A DNA stretch of 64,000 nucleotides. It comes from Bradyrhizobium sp. CCBAU 51765. GTDB lineage: Bacteria; Pseudomonadota; Alphaproteobacteria; Rhizobiales; Xanthobacteraceae. The notes below the pieces were generated by a model that was not told where the DNA came from, ran no database searches, and saw only the letters and a program-made list of their open reading frames with translations. The stretch covers positions 3,213,001 through 3,277,000 of the forward strand of contig NZ_CP030038.1 of the NCBI RefSeq assembly GCF_015291725.1. The letters are read 5' to 3'. Shown piece after piece: positions 16,046-24,807 of this stretch (its first letter is position 1; every line of letters begins with the position of its first letter). Both the position numbers and the translations under genes were made by a program.

Positions 16046-16924
16046 TCAGACGAGCCCCTTGCCGGCGTCCGAACCCTTGGCCGCCTGCCGCTTGTTGAGC
16101 ATGTGGATGGTGCCGAGCGCAAGCGAGATCACGGTGAACGAGACCGCCGAGATCACCGTGCCGAGCGCATAGATGTCGGGGTTCGTCACGGTGGTGGTGA
16201 GGCCCTGCAGATCGAGCGGCAATGTATTTACCGCACCGATGGCCTGGCTGGAGCGGGCGAGTTCGTCCCAGGACAGCGTGAAGCCGAACAGGCCGATGCC
16301 GATCACCGACGGCAGGATGATCGGGAGCACGACGTGACGGAAGGTCTGCCATGGTGTCGCGCCGAGATCGCGCGCGGCTTCCTCGAGGCGCGGGTCGAAG
16401 CGGTTGAAGATCGCGAACATGATGAGCAGCCCGAACGGCAGCGTCCAGGTCAGATGCGCGCCGAGCCCGGAGGTGAGCAGGCCCATCGAGGTTTCGAAAT
16501 TCTCGTTCCAATGCGCCTTGATCAGATCGTCGATGATGCGGAATTCCAGCGAGATGCCGAGCGAAGTGATGATCGAGGGCACGATCAGGCTCGCGATCGC
16601 CGAGTAGAACAGGATGCTTTGCGCCTTGAATTTGCGGCGGAACGCCATGCCGGCGGCGACCGACAGCACGACGGTGACGATCATCACGATGATGCCGAGC
16701 AGCAGCGAGCGGCGGAAGGCCGCGCCGAGATCGACGATGCCGGTGCCCTGGAACAGTTTCGCGATCCAGAAAGTCGAGACGCCGTTCATCGGGAAGGTGA
16801 GGCCGCCCTGCGGCCCCTGGAACGACAGCACGTAGATCGCGATCATCGGGCCATAGAGGAACAGCACATAGGCCGCGAAGAAGATCGCGAGCACGTAGAA
16901 AGAGCGCGGACGTCCTTCCCTCAT
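16046..16924 (-). CDS. ABC transporter permease, PotC-like
   Basis: A 292-aa inner-membrane permease with six hydrophobic helices. The conserved EAA loop EEAARDLGATPWQTFRHVVLPIILPSVIGIGL (about residues 190-220) contacts the ATPase. It belongs to the polyamine/opine/thiamine branch, closest in layout to PotC, and is slightly long at the N-terminus. It lies two bases after the preceding permease gene, which suggests translational coupling. With the second permease, the ATPase and the Tat-exported binding protein it completes one importer. Confidence 0.9.
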   Translation of the reverse strand: MREGRPRSFYVLAIFFAAYVLFLYGPMIAIYVLSFQGPQGGLTFPMNGVSTFWIAKLFQGTGIVDLGAAFRRSLLLGIIVMIVTVVLSVAAGMAFRRKFKAQSILFYSAIASLIVPSIITSLGISLEFRIIDDLIKAHWNENFETSMGLLTSGLGAHLTWTLPFGLLIMFAIFNRFDPRLEEAARDLGATPWQTFRHVVLPIILPSVIGIGLFGFTLSWDELARSSQAIGAVNTLPLDLQGLTTTVTNPDIYALGTVISAVSFTVISLALGTIHMLNKRQAAKGSDAGKGLV

Positions 16925-16926
16925 GC

Positions 16927-17880
16927 TCAGAGCTCCCTCTTGATGTCGACGATGCGCGACATCATGGTGATGATCAGGAAGGTGATGACGAGCAGGATCA
17001 CCGCATTCGCGGCGGCGGCCGGGAACTGCAGAGCATTCACCCGCGTCTCGATGATCTTGCCGGCGGCGGCGATCTGCTGGCCGCCCATCACGCCGATGGT
17101 GATGAAATCGCCCATCACGATGGTGATGACGAAGATCGAACCGATCACGATGCCGGGCTTGGACAGCGGAATGATGACGTTGACGAGGGTCTGGAAGCCG
17201 GTGGCACCGGCGTCATAGGCCGCCTCGATCAGCGATTTGTCGATGCGCACCATGGAATTGAAGATCGGCACCACCATGAAGAAGGTGAAGAGGTGCACCA
17301 GCGCCAGCACGACGGAGAACTCGGAGAACAGCAGCCATTCGATCGGATGGTTGATCAGGCCCGTCTTCATCAGGCCCGAGTTGACGAGGCCGTTGCGCCC
17401 GAGCAGTGGAATCCAGGCGATCATGCGGATCACGTTGGAGGTCCAGAACGGGATCGTGCAGAGCAGCGAGAGTCCCATCTGCCAGGTCTTGGACCTGACG
17501 TGGAAGGCGAGGAAATAGGCGACCCAGAAGCCGATGAACAGCGTGATGGCCCAGACCATGAAGCACAGATTCAGCGTCTTTAGATAGGTCTTGCCGATGG
17601 TGCAGAGATCGGGGAGCTGTGCGATGCAGCCCTCGAACGTGTCGGTGTAGCCGCGGCCGGAGAAAGCCGGCAGCAGCTGGTATTCGTTGTAGTCCCAGAA
17701 CGAAACGATGACGACGAAGACGAGCGGGATCAGGAAGAAGGCGAGAAACACCAGCATCATCGGCCCGGCCTGGAGCCAGGAGATGAAGGACGGCGATAGG
17801 CGCGTCGGCTTTGCGGCGCGCGCTGTGCCCGACCCCGGGATCAAGCCCGGGGTTGCCTGTTGCAGAACTTCTTCCGACAT
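16927..17880 (-). CDS. ABC transporter permease, PotB-like
   Basis: A 317-aa permease with six main helices after a soluble N-terminal stretch of about 30 residues. The segment SFWDYNEYQLLPAFSGRGYTDTFEG lies in the first periplasmic loop. The ATPase-contact loop is IEAAYDAGATGFQTLVNVIIPLSKPGIVIG (about 217-246). It starts five bases after the stop of the binding-protein gene. It is the heterodimer partner of the next permease. Confidence 0.9.
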   Translation of the reverse strand: MSEEVLQQATPGLIPGSGTARAAKPTRLSPSFISWLQAGPMMLVFLAFFLIPLVFVVIVSFWDYNEYQLLPAFSGRGYTDTFEGCIAQLPDLCTIGKTYLKTLNLCFMVWAITLFIGFWVAYFLAFHVRSKTWQMGLSLLCTIPFWTSNVIRMIAWIPLLGRNGLVNSGLMKTGLINHPIEWLLFSEFSVVLALVHLFTFFMVVPIFNSMVRIDKSLIEAAYDAGATGFQTLVNVIIPLSKPGIVIGSIFVITIVMGDFITIGVMGGQQIAAAGKIIETRVNALQFPAAAANAVILLVITFLIITMMSRIVDIKREL

Positions 17881-17885
17881 GTCCG

Positions 17886-19175
17886 TTACGCCGCGATGAA
17901 CTCATTCCACTTGCGGACCATGTAGTCGTTCTCGTCCATCACCGCGTTCCAGCAGGCAACGGCGCCCATGCGGTCCTCGTAGGAGCCGCCGTCGCGCACC
18001 GCGCCCGCCTTCTCCAAGAGCGAACCGTCGGGCGCCTTGATGTCCTTCTCGGCCGGCTTGCCTTCCATCCAGTAGGCCCACTCGTAGGGCTCCATATGCG
18101 CCTTCGCGGTGGAGAGGACGGCCGAGTAATAGCCCTGGCGGTTGAGATAGGCCCCGGCGTAGCCGGACAGGAACCAGTTGACGAACTCATAGGCCCATTC
18201 GAGCTTCGCGCCCGAGACGCCCTTGGAGACGCAGAAGCCGGAGGCCCAGGAGCGGTAGCCTTCCTTCAGCGGCTGGAAGGTGCAGGCGATCCCCATCGAG
18301 CGCACCTTCGTCACCGCCGGCGACCACATCGACTGAATGACGGTCTCGCCCGAGGCCATCAGGTTGACGCTCTCGTTGAAATCCTTCCAGAAGGCGCGGA
18401 ATTGACCGGCCTTCTTGGCTTCGGTCATGACCTTCATGGTGAGATCGATCTCTTCCTTGGTCATGTTGCCCTTGTCGGCATATTTGTACTTGCCGGAGGC
18501 TTCCACGACCATCGCGGCGTCCATGATGCCGATCGAGGGGATGTTGAGGATCGAGGCCTTGCCCTTGAACTCGGGGTTGAGCAGCTCGGACCAGGAATTG
18601 ATCGGCCGCTTGATCAGGTCGGGGCGGATGCCGAGCGTGTCGGCGTTGTAAACGGTCGGGATCAGCGTCACGAATTCGGTCGCCGACGTCGCGAACTTCT
18701 TGGAGTCCTTGCCTTCGAGGTAGAGCACCTTCCAGGGCGCCGTGCCCTGGCCGCCGATCTTCTTGCCGCCGGGCGTCTCGCCCTTGGTGAATACAGGCGT
18801 GATGTTGTCGAACTGTTTGATCTTCCTTGCGTCGAGCGCGAGGATGTTGCCCGACGGCACGATCTTCTTCAGCGAGAAATATTCGGTGTCCAGCACGTCG
18901 AAGGAGTTCGGCTGGGTCATCACGCGCTTGGTGACGTCGTCGGTGGTCGCGGTGATGTATTCGAGCTTGATGCCGGTGTCCTTCAGGCACTGCTTGGCGA
19001 TGTCGTCGCCCTCGTTCACGGCGGTGCCGAGATAGCGCAGCACCTTCGCGTCGGCCGACTTCACGTAGGGAAAGCCTGTGATCGCCCCCGAGCCGGCCGC
19101 AAGGCCGGCGAGACCTGCGGTGCCCTTGAGCAGCGTGCGGCGGCTGACGCCCTTCGTCCTGGTGGTCTCGGTCAT
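17886..19175 (-). CDS. ABC transporter substrate-binding protein, PotD-like, Tat-exported
   Basis: A 429-aa periplasmic binding protein. The N-terminus has a twin-arginine signal (SRRTLLKGTAGLAGLAAGSG), unusual for polyamine-binding proteins but common among homologues exported folded. The mature protein has the spermidine/putrescine-binding fold pattern, e.g. LRYLGTAVNEG near the start and SGYAGAYLNRQGYYSAV near the C-terminus. In related operons the ligand is a polyamine, an opine or an amino-acid derivative; with a racemase gene downstream, a chiral nitrogen compound is plausible. It sits between the ATPase gene (41 bp) and the permeases (5 bp). Confidence 0.88.
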   Translation of the reverse strand: MTETTRTKGVSRRTLLKGTAGLAGLAAGSGAITGFPYVKSADAKVLRYLGTAVNEGDDIAKQCLKDTGIKLEYITATTDDVTKRVMTQPNSFDVLDTEYFSLKKIVPSGNILALDARKIKQFDNITPVFTKGETPGGKKIGGQGTAPWKVLYLEGKDSKKFATSATEFVTLIPTVYNADTLGIRPDLIKRPINSWSELLNPEFKGKASILNIPSIGIMDAAMVVEASGKYKYADKGNMTKEEIDLTMKVMTEAKKAGQFRAFWKDFNESVNLMASGETVIQSMWSPAVTKVRSMGIACTFQPLKEGYRSWASGFCVSKGVSGAKLEWAYEFVNWFLSGYAGAYLNRQGYYSAVLSTAKAHMEPYEWAYWMEGKPAEKDIKAPDGSLLEKAGAVRDGGSYEDRMGAVACWNAVMDENDYMVRKWNEFIAA

Positions 19176-19216
19176 GTCATCACTCCTCTGTTGCGCATTC
19201 CGGTGATTGATCGGCG

Positions 19217-20203
19217 CTATTGCAGGGGTTGCGCCTTGGCGGGATCCCAGGTGGCCAGCACGCGGTCGCCCGGACGGAACGGGTGGACGTCGAAGGCGGC
19301 CTCGGGAAGGTGGGAGAACAGGGCGGTGCCGTCGTCGAGCGTGAGCGAGACGGCGATGTAGGAGCCCTGGTACTCGGTCTGGGTCAACAGCGCCGGCGCG
19401 CCGAACGCGCCATCAGTGAACGGCACGATGCCGAGTTGATCGGCTCGCACGGCGATGAGCTTGCCGGAGTCGCTGAGGACGTTGTGGCCGCCGATGAAGC
19501 GCGCCACGAATTCGGTGCGGGGATGGTGGAAGATGTCGCGTGCCGTGCCCTGCTGCTCGATCCGGCCCTGGTTCATCACCACGATGTGGTCGGCGAGGGC
19601 CATCGCCTCTTCCTGACCGTGGGTGACCTGTATGAAGCTGATGCCGAGCTCGCGCTGCAGCCGCTTCAACTCGCCGCGCATCTTCACCCGCAGGAACGGA
19701 TCCAGCGCGGAGAGCGGTTCGTCGAGCAGGAGGATCTGCGGCTCGGTGATCAGCGCGCGGGCGAGCGCCACGCGCTGCTGCTGGCCGCCGGAAAGCTGCG
19801 CCGGGAGACGGCCCGCATATTGGCTCATCGCGACCAGCTCGAGCAATTCGCCGGCGCGCTTGTGCCGCGTCGACTTGTCGATCCCGCGCATCTTCAAGGC
19901 GAAGGCGACGTTGTCGAGCACGCTAAGGTGCGGAAACAGCGCGTAGGACTGGAACATCATCGCCGTGCCGCGCTTGGCCGGCTCGAGGTCGGTGACGTTC
20001 TGCGCGCCGAGGATGATGTCGCCCTCGCTGACCGCCTCGTGGCCCGCGATCATGCGCAGGGTCGAGGTCTTGCCGCAGCCGGAGGGGCCGAGCAGGCAGC
20101 AATAGGTGCCGGCCGGGATTTTCAGGTTGACGTTGTCGACCGCCAGCGTGGTGTCGTAGCGCTTGGTGACGGCGACCAGTTCGAGAGCTGCGGGAGTGGC
20201 CAT
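19217..20203 (-). CDS. ABC transporter ATP-binding protein, PotA-like
   Basis: A 328-aa ATPase. Walker A GPSGCGKTST is at about residues 39-48, the Q-loop FQSYALFPH at about 85-93, the signature LSGGQQQRVALARAL near 136-150, Walker B ILLLDEPLSALD near 157-168, and the switch His in VTHGQEEA. The last 95 residues form the OB-type domain of the polyamine branch. It is the first gene of the five-gene operon. It is divergent from a GntR regulator, with a 253-bp intergenic region that should hold the promoters. Confidence 0.93.
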   Translation of the reverse strand: MATPAALELVAVTKRYDTTLAVDNVNLKIPAGTYCCLLGPSGCGKTSTLRMIAGHEAVSEGDIILGAQNVTDLEPAKRGTAMMFQSYALFPHLSVLDNVAFALKMRGIDKSTRHKRAGELLELVAMSQYAGRLPAQLSGGQQQRVALARALITEPQILLLDEPLSALDPFLRVKMRGELKRLQRELGISFIQVTHGQEEAMALADHIVVMNQGRIEQQGTARDIFHHPRTEFVARFIGGHNVLSDSGKLIAVRADQLGIVPFTDGAFGAPALLTQTEYQGSYIAVSLTLDDGTALFSHLPEAAFDVHPFRPGDRVLATWDPAKAQPLQ

Positions 20204-20456
20204 GGCGTGTCCGAGCAGGGGCGATGCTTCCCGCCTCTCCGCAAGCTCCGTGCCAACAACCCTCAGCCAACCGATTTCAGAAAACTGTGCAGTGGAGTCA
20301 GATCGTTAGGTCAATTCCGACCTCGGCTGGCTGGCCGGCGCCGGCGCGACCACATGCACACAAAACGGGCGAGGATTGTATAAAGTTTCGCCTGTGATTG
20401 GATACAGCTCGTCGATTACCATTCGGCCGAACGTCGCCGATCGAGCCCTCACACCC
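20204..20456. promoter_or_regulatory. Divergent promoter region between Pot-type operon and GntR gene
   Basis: The A/T-richest part is 20371-20406. It holds TGTAT (20378-20382) and ATACA (20402-20406) as a spaced inverted repeat, a possible but weak GntR operator. No exact -35/-10 pair is claimed. Confidence 0.3.
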
Positions 20457-21164
20457 ATGGCCGCCAAGACCCGCCCGAAATCCGATGCGCCAGATGCGAG
20501 CGATCGGGTCAGCCGTATCCGGGAGGGCGTGACCGCCGCGATCCTCGAACATCGCCTGCTGCCGGGCACGAAGCTCGGCGAGGACGAGATCGGCGACATC
20601 TACGGCGCGAGCCGCACGCTGGTGCGCACCGCGCTGCAGCAGCTCGCGCATGAGGGCATCGTCAACATCGAGAAGAACCGCGGCGCCTTCGTCGCGCGCC
20701 CGACGCCTGCCGATGCCCGCGAAGTGTTCGAGGCGCGGCGCCTGATCGAGCCTGCCATCGTCGATCACGCGATCGATGCGGCGTCTCCGGCCTGGATCAA
20801 TCGCCTGCAGCGCCATCTCACCGAGGAACGCGAGGCGGAGCTGCGCGGCGATGCGCGTGCCTCGGTGCGGCTCTCCGGCGAGTTTCATCGTCTCGTCGCC
20901 GAGATGAGTGGCCACAGCATCTATCTCGGCTTCCTCAAGGAGCTGATCGCGCGCTCCTCGCTCATCATCCTGCTCTACCGCCGCCACGACACGCCGGCCT
21001 GCGGCACCGATCACCACGCCGGGATCGTCGAGGCGATCGGCCGGCGCGATGGCGAGGCCGCGCGCGCGCTGATGTTGTCGCATCTGCAGGAGATCGAGGC
21101 CGAACTGTTCCTGAAAGAGCTCGACGCCGCGGATCGGCGGCTCGCCGACGTGCTGGGCGCCTGA
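20457..21164 (+). CDS. GntR-family transcriptional regulator, FadR/FCD type
   Basis: A 235-aa regulator. The N-terminal winged helix is at about residues 15-80 (IREGVTAAILEHRLLPGTKLGEDEIGDIYGASRTLVRTALQQLAHEGIVNIEKNRGAFVARP). The all-helical FCD ligand domain follows; its metal or ligand His residues are in FHRLVAEMSGH and DHHAGIVEAI. I chose ATG 20457; the open frame upstream has non-family sequence. It is divergent from the transporter-racemase operon, so it most likely senses the imported compound or its product and controls that operon. Confidence 0.9.
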   Translation: MAAKTRPKSDAPDASDRVSRIREGVTAAILEHRLLPGTKLGEDEIGDIYGASRTLVRTALQQLAHEGIVNIEKNRGAFVARPTPADAREVFEARRLIEPAIVDHAIDAASPAWINRLQRHLTEEREAELRGDARASVRLSGEFHRLVAEMSGHSIYLGFLKELIARSSLIILLYRRHDTPACGTDHHAGIVEAIGRRDGEAARALMLSHLQEIEAELFLKELDAADRRLADVLGA

Positions 21165-21176
21165 GCGGTCCTGATA

Positions 21177-21275
21177 CTAAAGCGTGACCCGGAAAAGTGC
21201 GCAGCGGTTTTCGGAAAAGATCATGCTTGAACGACAAGCGCGATCACGATTCATCCTAATCGCGTCGCGCTTTAG
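21177..21275. repeat. 99-bp intergenic repeat, long copy, with inverted ends
   Basis: It begins CTAAAGCG and ends CGCTTTAG, exact inverted termini, and contains GGAAAAGTGCGCAGCGGTTT. A shorter copy is at 46411-46465. It lies between the converging GntR and TetR genes and supplies the TetR stop codon (TAA read on the minus strand at 21272-21274). I recall this element as frequent in Bradyrhizobium genomes; its copy number was not checked. Confidence 0.75.
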
Positions 21276-21991
21276 CGGCGCGCGGAGGCCTTCGCCGGGT
21301 TTCGCGCCGTCTGCTTTGCAGCCGCGGGACGTCGCTCATAGGCCGCGAGAAACACGTTGATGCCATTCTCGATCAGCGCGCGATGGCGGGCCGGGCTCGG
21401 CGTCTTCATCGAGAGAGCCCATTTCAGGATCTCCTTGCCTTGGATCAGGCTGAGAAACTGCGTCGCGGCCATGGCGACGTCGGGAACGTCGACAAGGCCC
21501 TGCGCCTGCGCCGCACGCAGGAAGGCAGCCACCTCGGCGTCGCAGCGCTCCGGGCCCGACTTCATGAAGACCTCGGCCACGCGCGGGTAACGCGAGGCGC
21601 AGGACATCACGAGCCTGTGCACGGCAAGCCCGCGCGGATCGAGAAAGGCTTCGAGGAACGTCGTGCCAATGGCGTGGAGTTCTGCCCTGAGATCGATCCT
21701 GCCGCCGTGGTCGCGCCATAGCGTCTTCGGCCCGAAGCGCTTGCACTCCTCGTTCACGAGCGCCAGCAGCAGATCGTCCTTGTCGTCGAAATGAACGTAG
21801 AGCGTCGCCTTCGAGACCCCGGCCTCGCGCGCGATCGCGTCCATGCTGGTGGCATCGAAGCCCTGATCGAGAAAAAGAACGCGAGCGCTGTCGAGAATCC
21901 GGCTGTGCTTGGCCCTGGCTCGCGGCTTCTGACTCGTATCGGCCGGCTCCTTGGTCTCTCGCATCTGCGCCTTATGCACTGTCGTCGTCAT
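21272..21991 (-). CDS. TetR/AcrR-family repressor of the adjacent RND efflux operon
   Basis: A 239-aa repressor. The helix-turn-helix is at about residues 30-75 (HSRILDSARVLFLDQGFDATSMDAIAREAGVSKATLYVHFDDKDDL). The ligand-binding C-terminal domain follows, ending in a basic tail (KQTARNPAKASARR). ATG 21991 is likely; an inner ATG at 21964 is possible. It is divergent from the RND operon. A perfect palindrome (22055-22071) in the 127-bp gap is its probable operator, which would allow control of both directions. The inducer is unknown. Confidence 0.92.
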   Translation of the reverse strand: MTTTVHKAQMRETKEPADTSQKPRARAKHSRILDSARVLFLDQGFDATSMDAIAREAGVSKATLYVHFDDKDDLLLALVNEECKRFGPKTLWRDHGGRIDLRAELHAIGTTFLEAFLDPRGLAVHRLVMSCASRYPRVAEVFMKSGPERCDAEVAAFLRAAQAQGLVDVPDVAMAATQFLSLIQGKEILKWALSMKTPSPARHRALIENGINVFLAAYERRPAAAKQTARNPAKASARR

Positions 21992-22054
21992 CGACCCGTA
22001 ACCCCACGGCTTGACTTTTGGTTCCAACCTGCAACATACAGCCTCCCAGACAAA

Positions 22055-22071
22055 AACTAAACGGTTTAGTT
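22055..22071. promoter_or_regulatory. TetR operator, perfect 17-bp palindrome
   Basis: AACTAAACGGTTTAGTT has 8-base arms, fully complementary around a central G. It lies between the divergent TetR and RND-operon genes, the normal site for an AcrR/TetR operator. Confidence 0.75.
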
Positions 22072-22118
22072 CTGTGACATCTGACCATTGCGGCCCGCGC
22101 CGGCGCTGGCTTTCCGTC

Positions 22119-23660
22119 GTGGCCGACCGCCAGGGCAGGGCACTTGCCAGGGCGAGCATGCTGCTTCCCGGAGTTCTGCTTGCGTCCTGTGCCGTCGGGC
22201 CGGACTTCGTCACGCCCTCGAGCCCGGGCGTCGACGGCTTTACGCGGGAGCGCCTCGCCAGCACGACGAGCGCCCCGGTTGCCGGCGGCGGCGCGCAGGG
22301 CTTTGCCTCCGGCAGCGACATCTCTGGCTATTGGTGGACGCTGTTTCGGTCGAAACAGCTCAGCGCCTTTGTCGAGGAGGCGGTGCGCAACCATCCAGAC
22401 GTCCAGGCGGCCCAGTTCGCGCTGCGCAACGCAAGGGAAACCATGCTGGCGCAGCAGGGCAGCCTGTTTCCGCAGGTGACGGCGAACGGATCGGCGGAGC
22501 GCGATCAGGCTTCGACGACCCAGCAGGGTTACTGGCCGGGGCAGACCTCGAACTATGCGCTCTATGGCGCCTCTGTCAGCGTGTCATACACGCTGGACAT
22601 TTGGGGCGGCACGAGACGTCAGGTCGAATCCCTCCAGGCGCAGGCCGACTACCAGGCGTTCAAGCTCGAGGCGACCTACCTTGCGCTGACCGCCAACGTG
22701 GTCACCGCCGCGATCACGGATGCCTCGCTGCGCGATCAAATTGCCGCGACCGAGGAGATCATCAAGGCCGAGTCGGACCAGCTCGTGCGCATCCAGCGCC
22801 AGTTCGGCGTCGGCGCGAACTCGAAATCGGACGTACTGTCGCAGGAAGCGACGCTGGCGCAGGCGAAGGCCACGCTGGCACCGTTGCAGAAGCAGCTGGC
22901 GCAGCAGCGCAATCAGCTGATGGCCTATCTCGGGCGGCTGCCGAGCCAGGACCGGGGTGAGCACGTCAGGCTTGCCGATCTGCGCCTTCCCGGACGGCTT
23001 CCTGTCTCGCTGCCCTCCACACTGGTTCGCCAGCGCCCCGACATCCGCCAGGCGGAGGCAACGCTGCATCAGGCGACCGCAACCGTCGGCGTCGGCATCG
23101 CCAACCTGTTGCCACAGCTCACCCTGTCCGGGAGTTACGGCGCCAGCGGTTCGGAGCGGCTGTTCTCGCCCACCACCATCGTCTGGAGCGCGGCCTCCAG
23201 CGTCAGCCAGAAAATTTTCGACGGCGGGACGCTGTATCACACCAAGGAAGCCGACGTGGCGACGTTCGAGCAGGATCTGGCGCTCTACAAGAGCACGGTG
23301 GTGACGGCGTTCCAGAACGTCGCCGATTCGCTGCGTGCGATCCAGTACGACGCCGCGACGCTGAAGGCACAGGCGGCCTCGGAGCAGGCCACGGCCGACA
23401 GCCTCGCGATGGCCATCGAGCAATTCAAGATCGGCGCGGTCCCCTATGTGACCGTGACCAACGCGCAGCAATCCTATCTCAATGCGCGGGTGTCCCGCAT
23501 CAAGGCGCAGGCAACGCGCTTCACCGATACGGCCGCGCTGTTCCAGGCGCTCGGCGGCGGCTGGTGGAACAGGACGGACGAAACTCCGGACGCGCTGCCG
23601 CGCGCCAATGCCGGCTATTTCGCCGGCCCCGACAAGAAGACCGAGGACGCGTTGCGATGA
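22119..23660 (+). CDS. RND efflux outer-membrane factor, NodT family lipoprotein
   Basis: About 513 aa. A signal peptide with lipobox LLASC precedes a mature AVGPDF start, typical of this family. Two outer-membrane efflux domains follow, each with a long helical hairpin (ALRNARETMLAQQGSLFPQVTANGSAERDQ and HQATATVGVGIANLLPQLTLSGSYG are the repeat starts). It forms a trimeric outer-membrane channel. The start is uncertain: GTG 22119 gives a normal basic n-region; ATG 22158 gives a very short leader; starts further upstream would overlap the operator. Its stop overlaps the next gene's ATG (ATGA). Confidence 0.88.
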   Translation: MADRQGRALARASMLLPGVLLASCAVGPDFVTPSSPGVDGFTRERLASTTSAPVAGGGAQGFASGSDISGYWWTLFRSKQLSAFVEEAVRNHPDVQAAQFALRNARETMLAQQGSLFPQVTANGSAERDQASTTQQGYWPGQTSNYALYGASVSVSYTLDIWGGTRRQVESLQAQADYQAFKLEATYLALTANVVTAAITDASLRDQIAATEEIIKAESDQLVRIQRQFGVGANSKSDVLSQEATLAQAKATLAPLQKQLAQQRNQLMAYLGRLPSQDRGEHVRLADLRLPGRLPVSLPSTLVRQRPDIRQAEATLHQATATVGVGIANLLPQLTLSGSYGASGSERLFSPTTIVWSAASSVSQKIFDGGTLYHTKEADVATFEQDLALYKSTVVTAFQNVADSLRAIQYDAATLKAQAASEQATADSLAMAIEQFKIGAVPYVTVTNAQQSYLNARVSRIKAQATRFTDTAALFQALGGGWWNRTDETPDALPRANAGYFAGPDKKTEDALR

Positions 23661-24772
23661 TCAAGCGTATGACAATCATGCTGTGCGGGATGGCGATCCT
23701 GTTCGGCGGCCTGTACGGATTCCAGACCTTCAAGGCGATGATGATCCGCAAGGCGATCGGCGCGATGGCCAATCCGCCGCAGACCGTCTCCACCGTGGTC
23801 GCCGCCAACGCGCCTTGGCAGCCCAGCCTGAGCGCGGTCGGTTCGCTGCGCGCCGTGAACGGCGCCGACCTCGCGCTTCAGGTCGCGGGCATCGTCCAGA
23901 GCATCCAGTTCTCCTCCGGTGACAGCGTCGCGGCGGGGCAGCCCCTGCTGTCGCTGGTCGCAACCGACGACATCGCCAAGCTGCACTCGCTGCAAGCGAC
24001 GGCCGAGAACTACGCCATCGTGCTCAAGCGCGACGAGGAGCAGATCAAGTTCAACGCGGTCAGTCAGGCGACCGTCGACAGCGACAAGGCCAATCTCAAG
24101 AATGCGCAGGCGCTCGTCGAGCAGCAGAAGGCGGTGGTCGAGCAGAAGACGCTGAAGGCGCCGTTCGCCGGCCGGCTCGGCATCCGCGCGGTCGATCTTG
24201 GTCAGTATCTGAGCGCCGGCACGAGCATCGTTACCCTGCAAAGCCTCGATCCGATCTTTGTCGACTTCTATCTGCCGCAGCAGGCGCTGGCGTCGATCAG
24301 CATCAACCAGGATATCGCGATCTCCGTCGATTCGTTTCCGACCGAGCGATTTACCGGACAGATCACCGCGATCAATGCCAAGGTCGATTCGAGCAGCCGC
24401 AACGTCCAGGTCCGTGCCACGTTGCGCAACGGCGAGGCGCGGCTGCTGCCGGGCATGTTCGCCAAGGTCGAGATCGCAGTCGGCAAGCCGGACCAGGTCG
24501 TCACGGTGCCGCTCACGGCGATCGTCAGCAACTCCTACGGCGATCTCGTCTACCTCGTCGACAACGTGCACGACGGTCAGGGCACCGCCCGTCAGATGTT
24601 CGTCAAGACCAGGCCGCCCAAGGGCGATCGCGTCGCAGTAACCGAGGGGATCAAGCCGGGCGAGACGGTGGTGATTGCCGGCCAGCTCAAGCTGCGCAAC
24701 GGCAGCCCGGTGAAGATCGACAACACCCACGTGCCGGTCGCCGAGGCCGCGCCGAACATCGTCGATCAGTAG
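23657..24772 (+). CDS. RND efflux periplasmic adaptor (membrane fusion protein)
   Basis: A 371-aa adaptor. An N-terminal membrane anchor (IMLCGMAILFGGLYGF) is followed by the lipoyl halves (VQSIQFSSGDSVAAGQPLLSL and VEQKTLKAPFAGRLGIRAVDLGQYLSAGT), joined by a helical hairpin (about residues 105-160). The beta-barrel domain then contains LDPIFVDFYLPQQ and the membrane-proximal domain TVPLTAIVSNSYGD. It bridges the RND pump and the outer-membrane channel. Overlap of its ATG with the previous stop shows translational coupling. Confidence 0.93.
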   Translation: MIKRMTIMLCGMAILFGGLYGFQTFKAMMIRKAIGAMANPPQTVSTVVAANAPWQPSLSAVGSLRAVNGADLALQVAGIVQSIQFSSGDSVAAGQPLLSLVATDDIAKLHSLQATAENYAIVLKRDEEQIKFNAVSQATVDSDKANLKNAQALVEQQKAVVEQKTLKAPFAGRLGIRAVDLGQYLSAGTSIVTLQSLDPIFVDFYLPQQALASISINQDIAISVDSFPTERFTGQITAINAKVDSSSRNVQVRATLRNGEARLLPGMFAKVEIAVGKPDQVVTVPLTAIVSNSYGDLVYLVDNVHDGQGTARQMFVKTRPPKGDRVAVTEGIKPGETVVIAGQLKLRNGSPVKIDNTHVPVAEAAPNIVDQ

Positions 24773-24807
24773 ACCGACCACGAAATCCAAGCGGGTAGGC
24801 ATAAGCG

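Noticed and set aside
17811..19361. Long plus-strand frame opposite the binding-protein gene
   Set aside because: Shadow frame; the minus strand has the Tat signal and binding-protein pattern.
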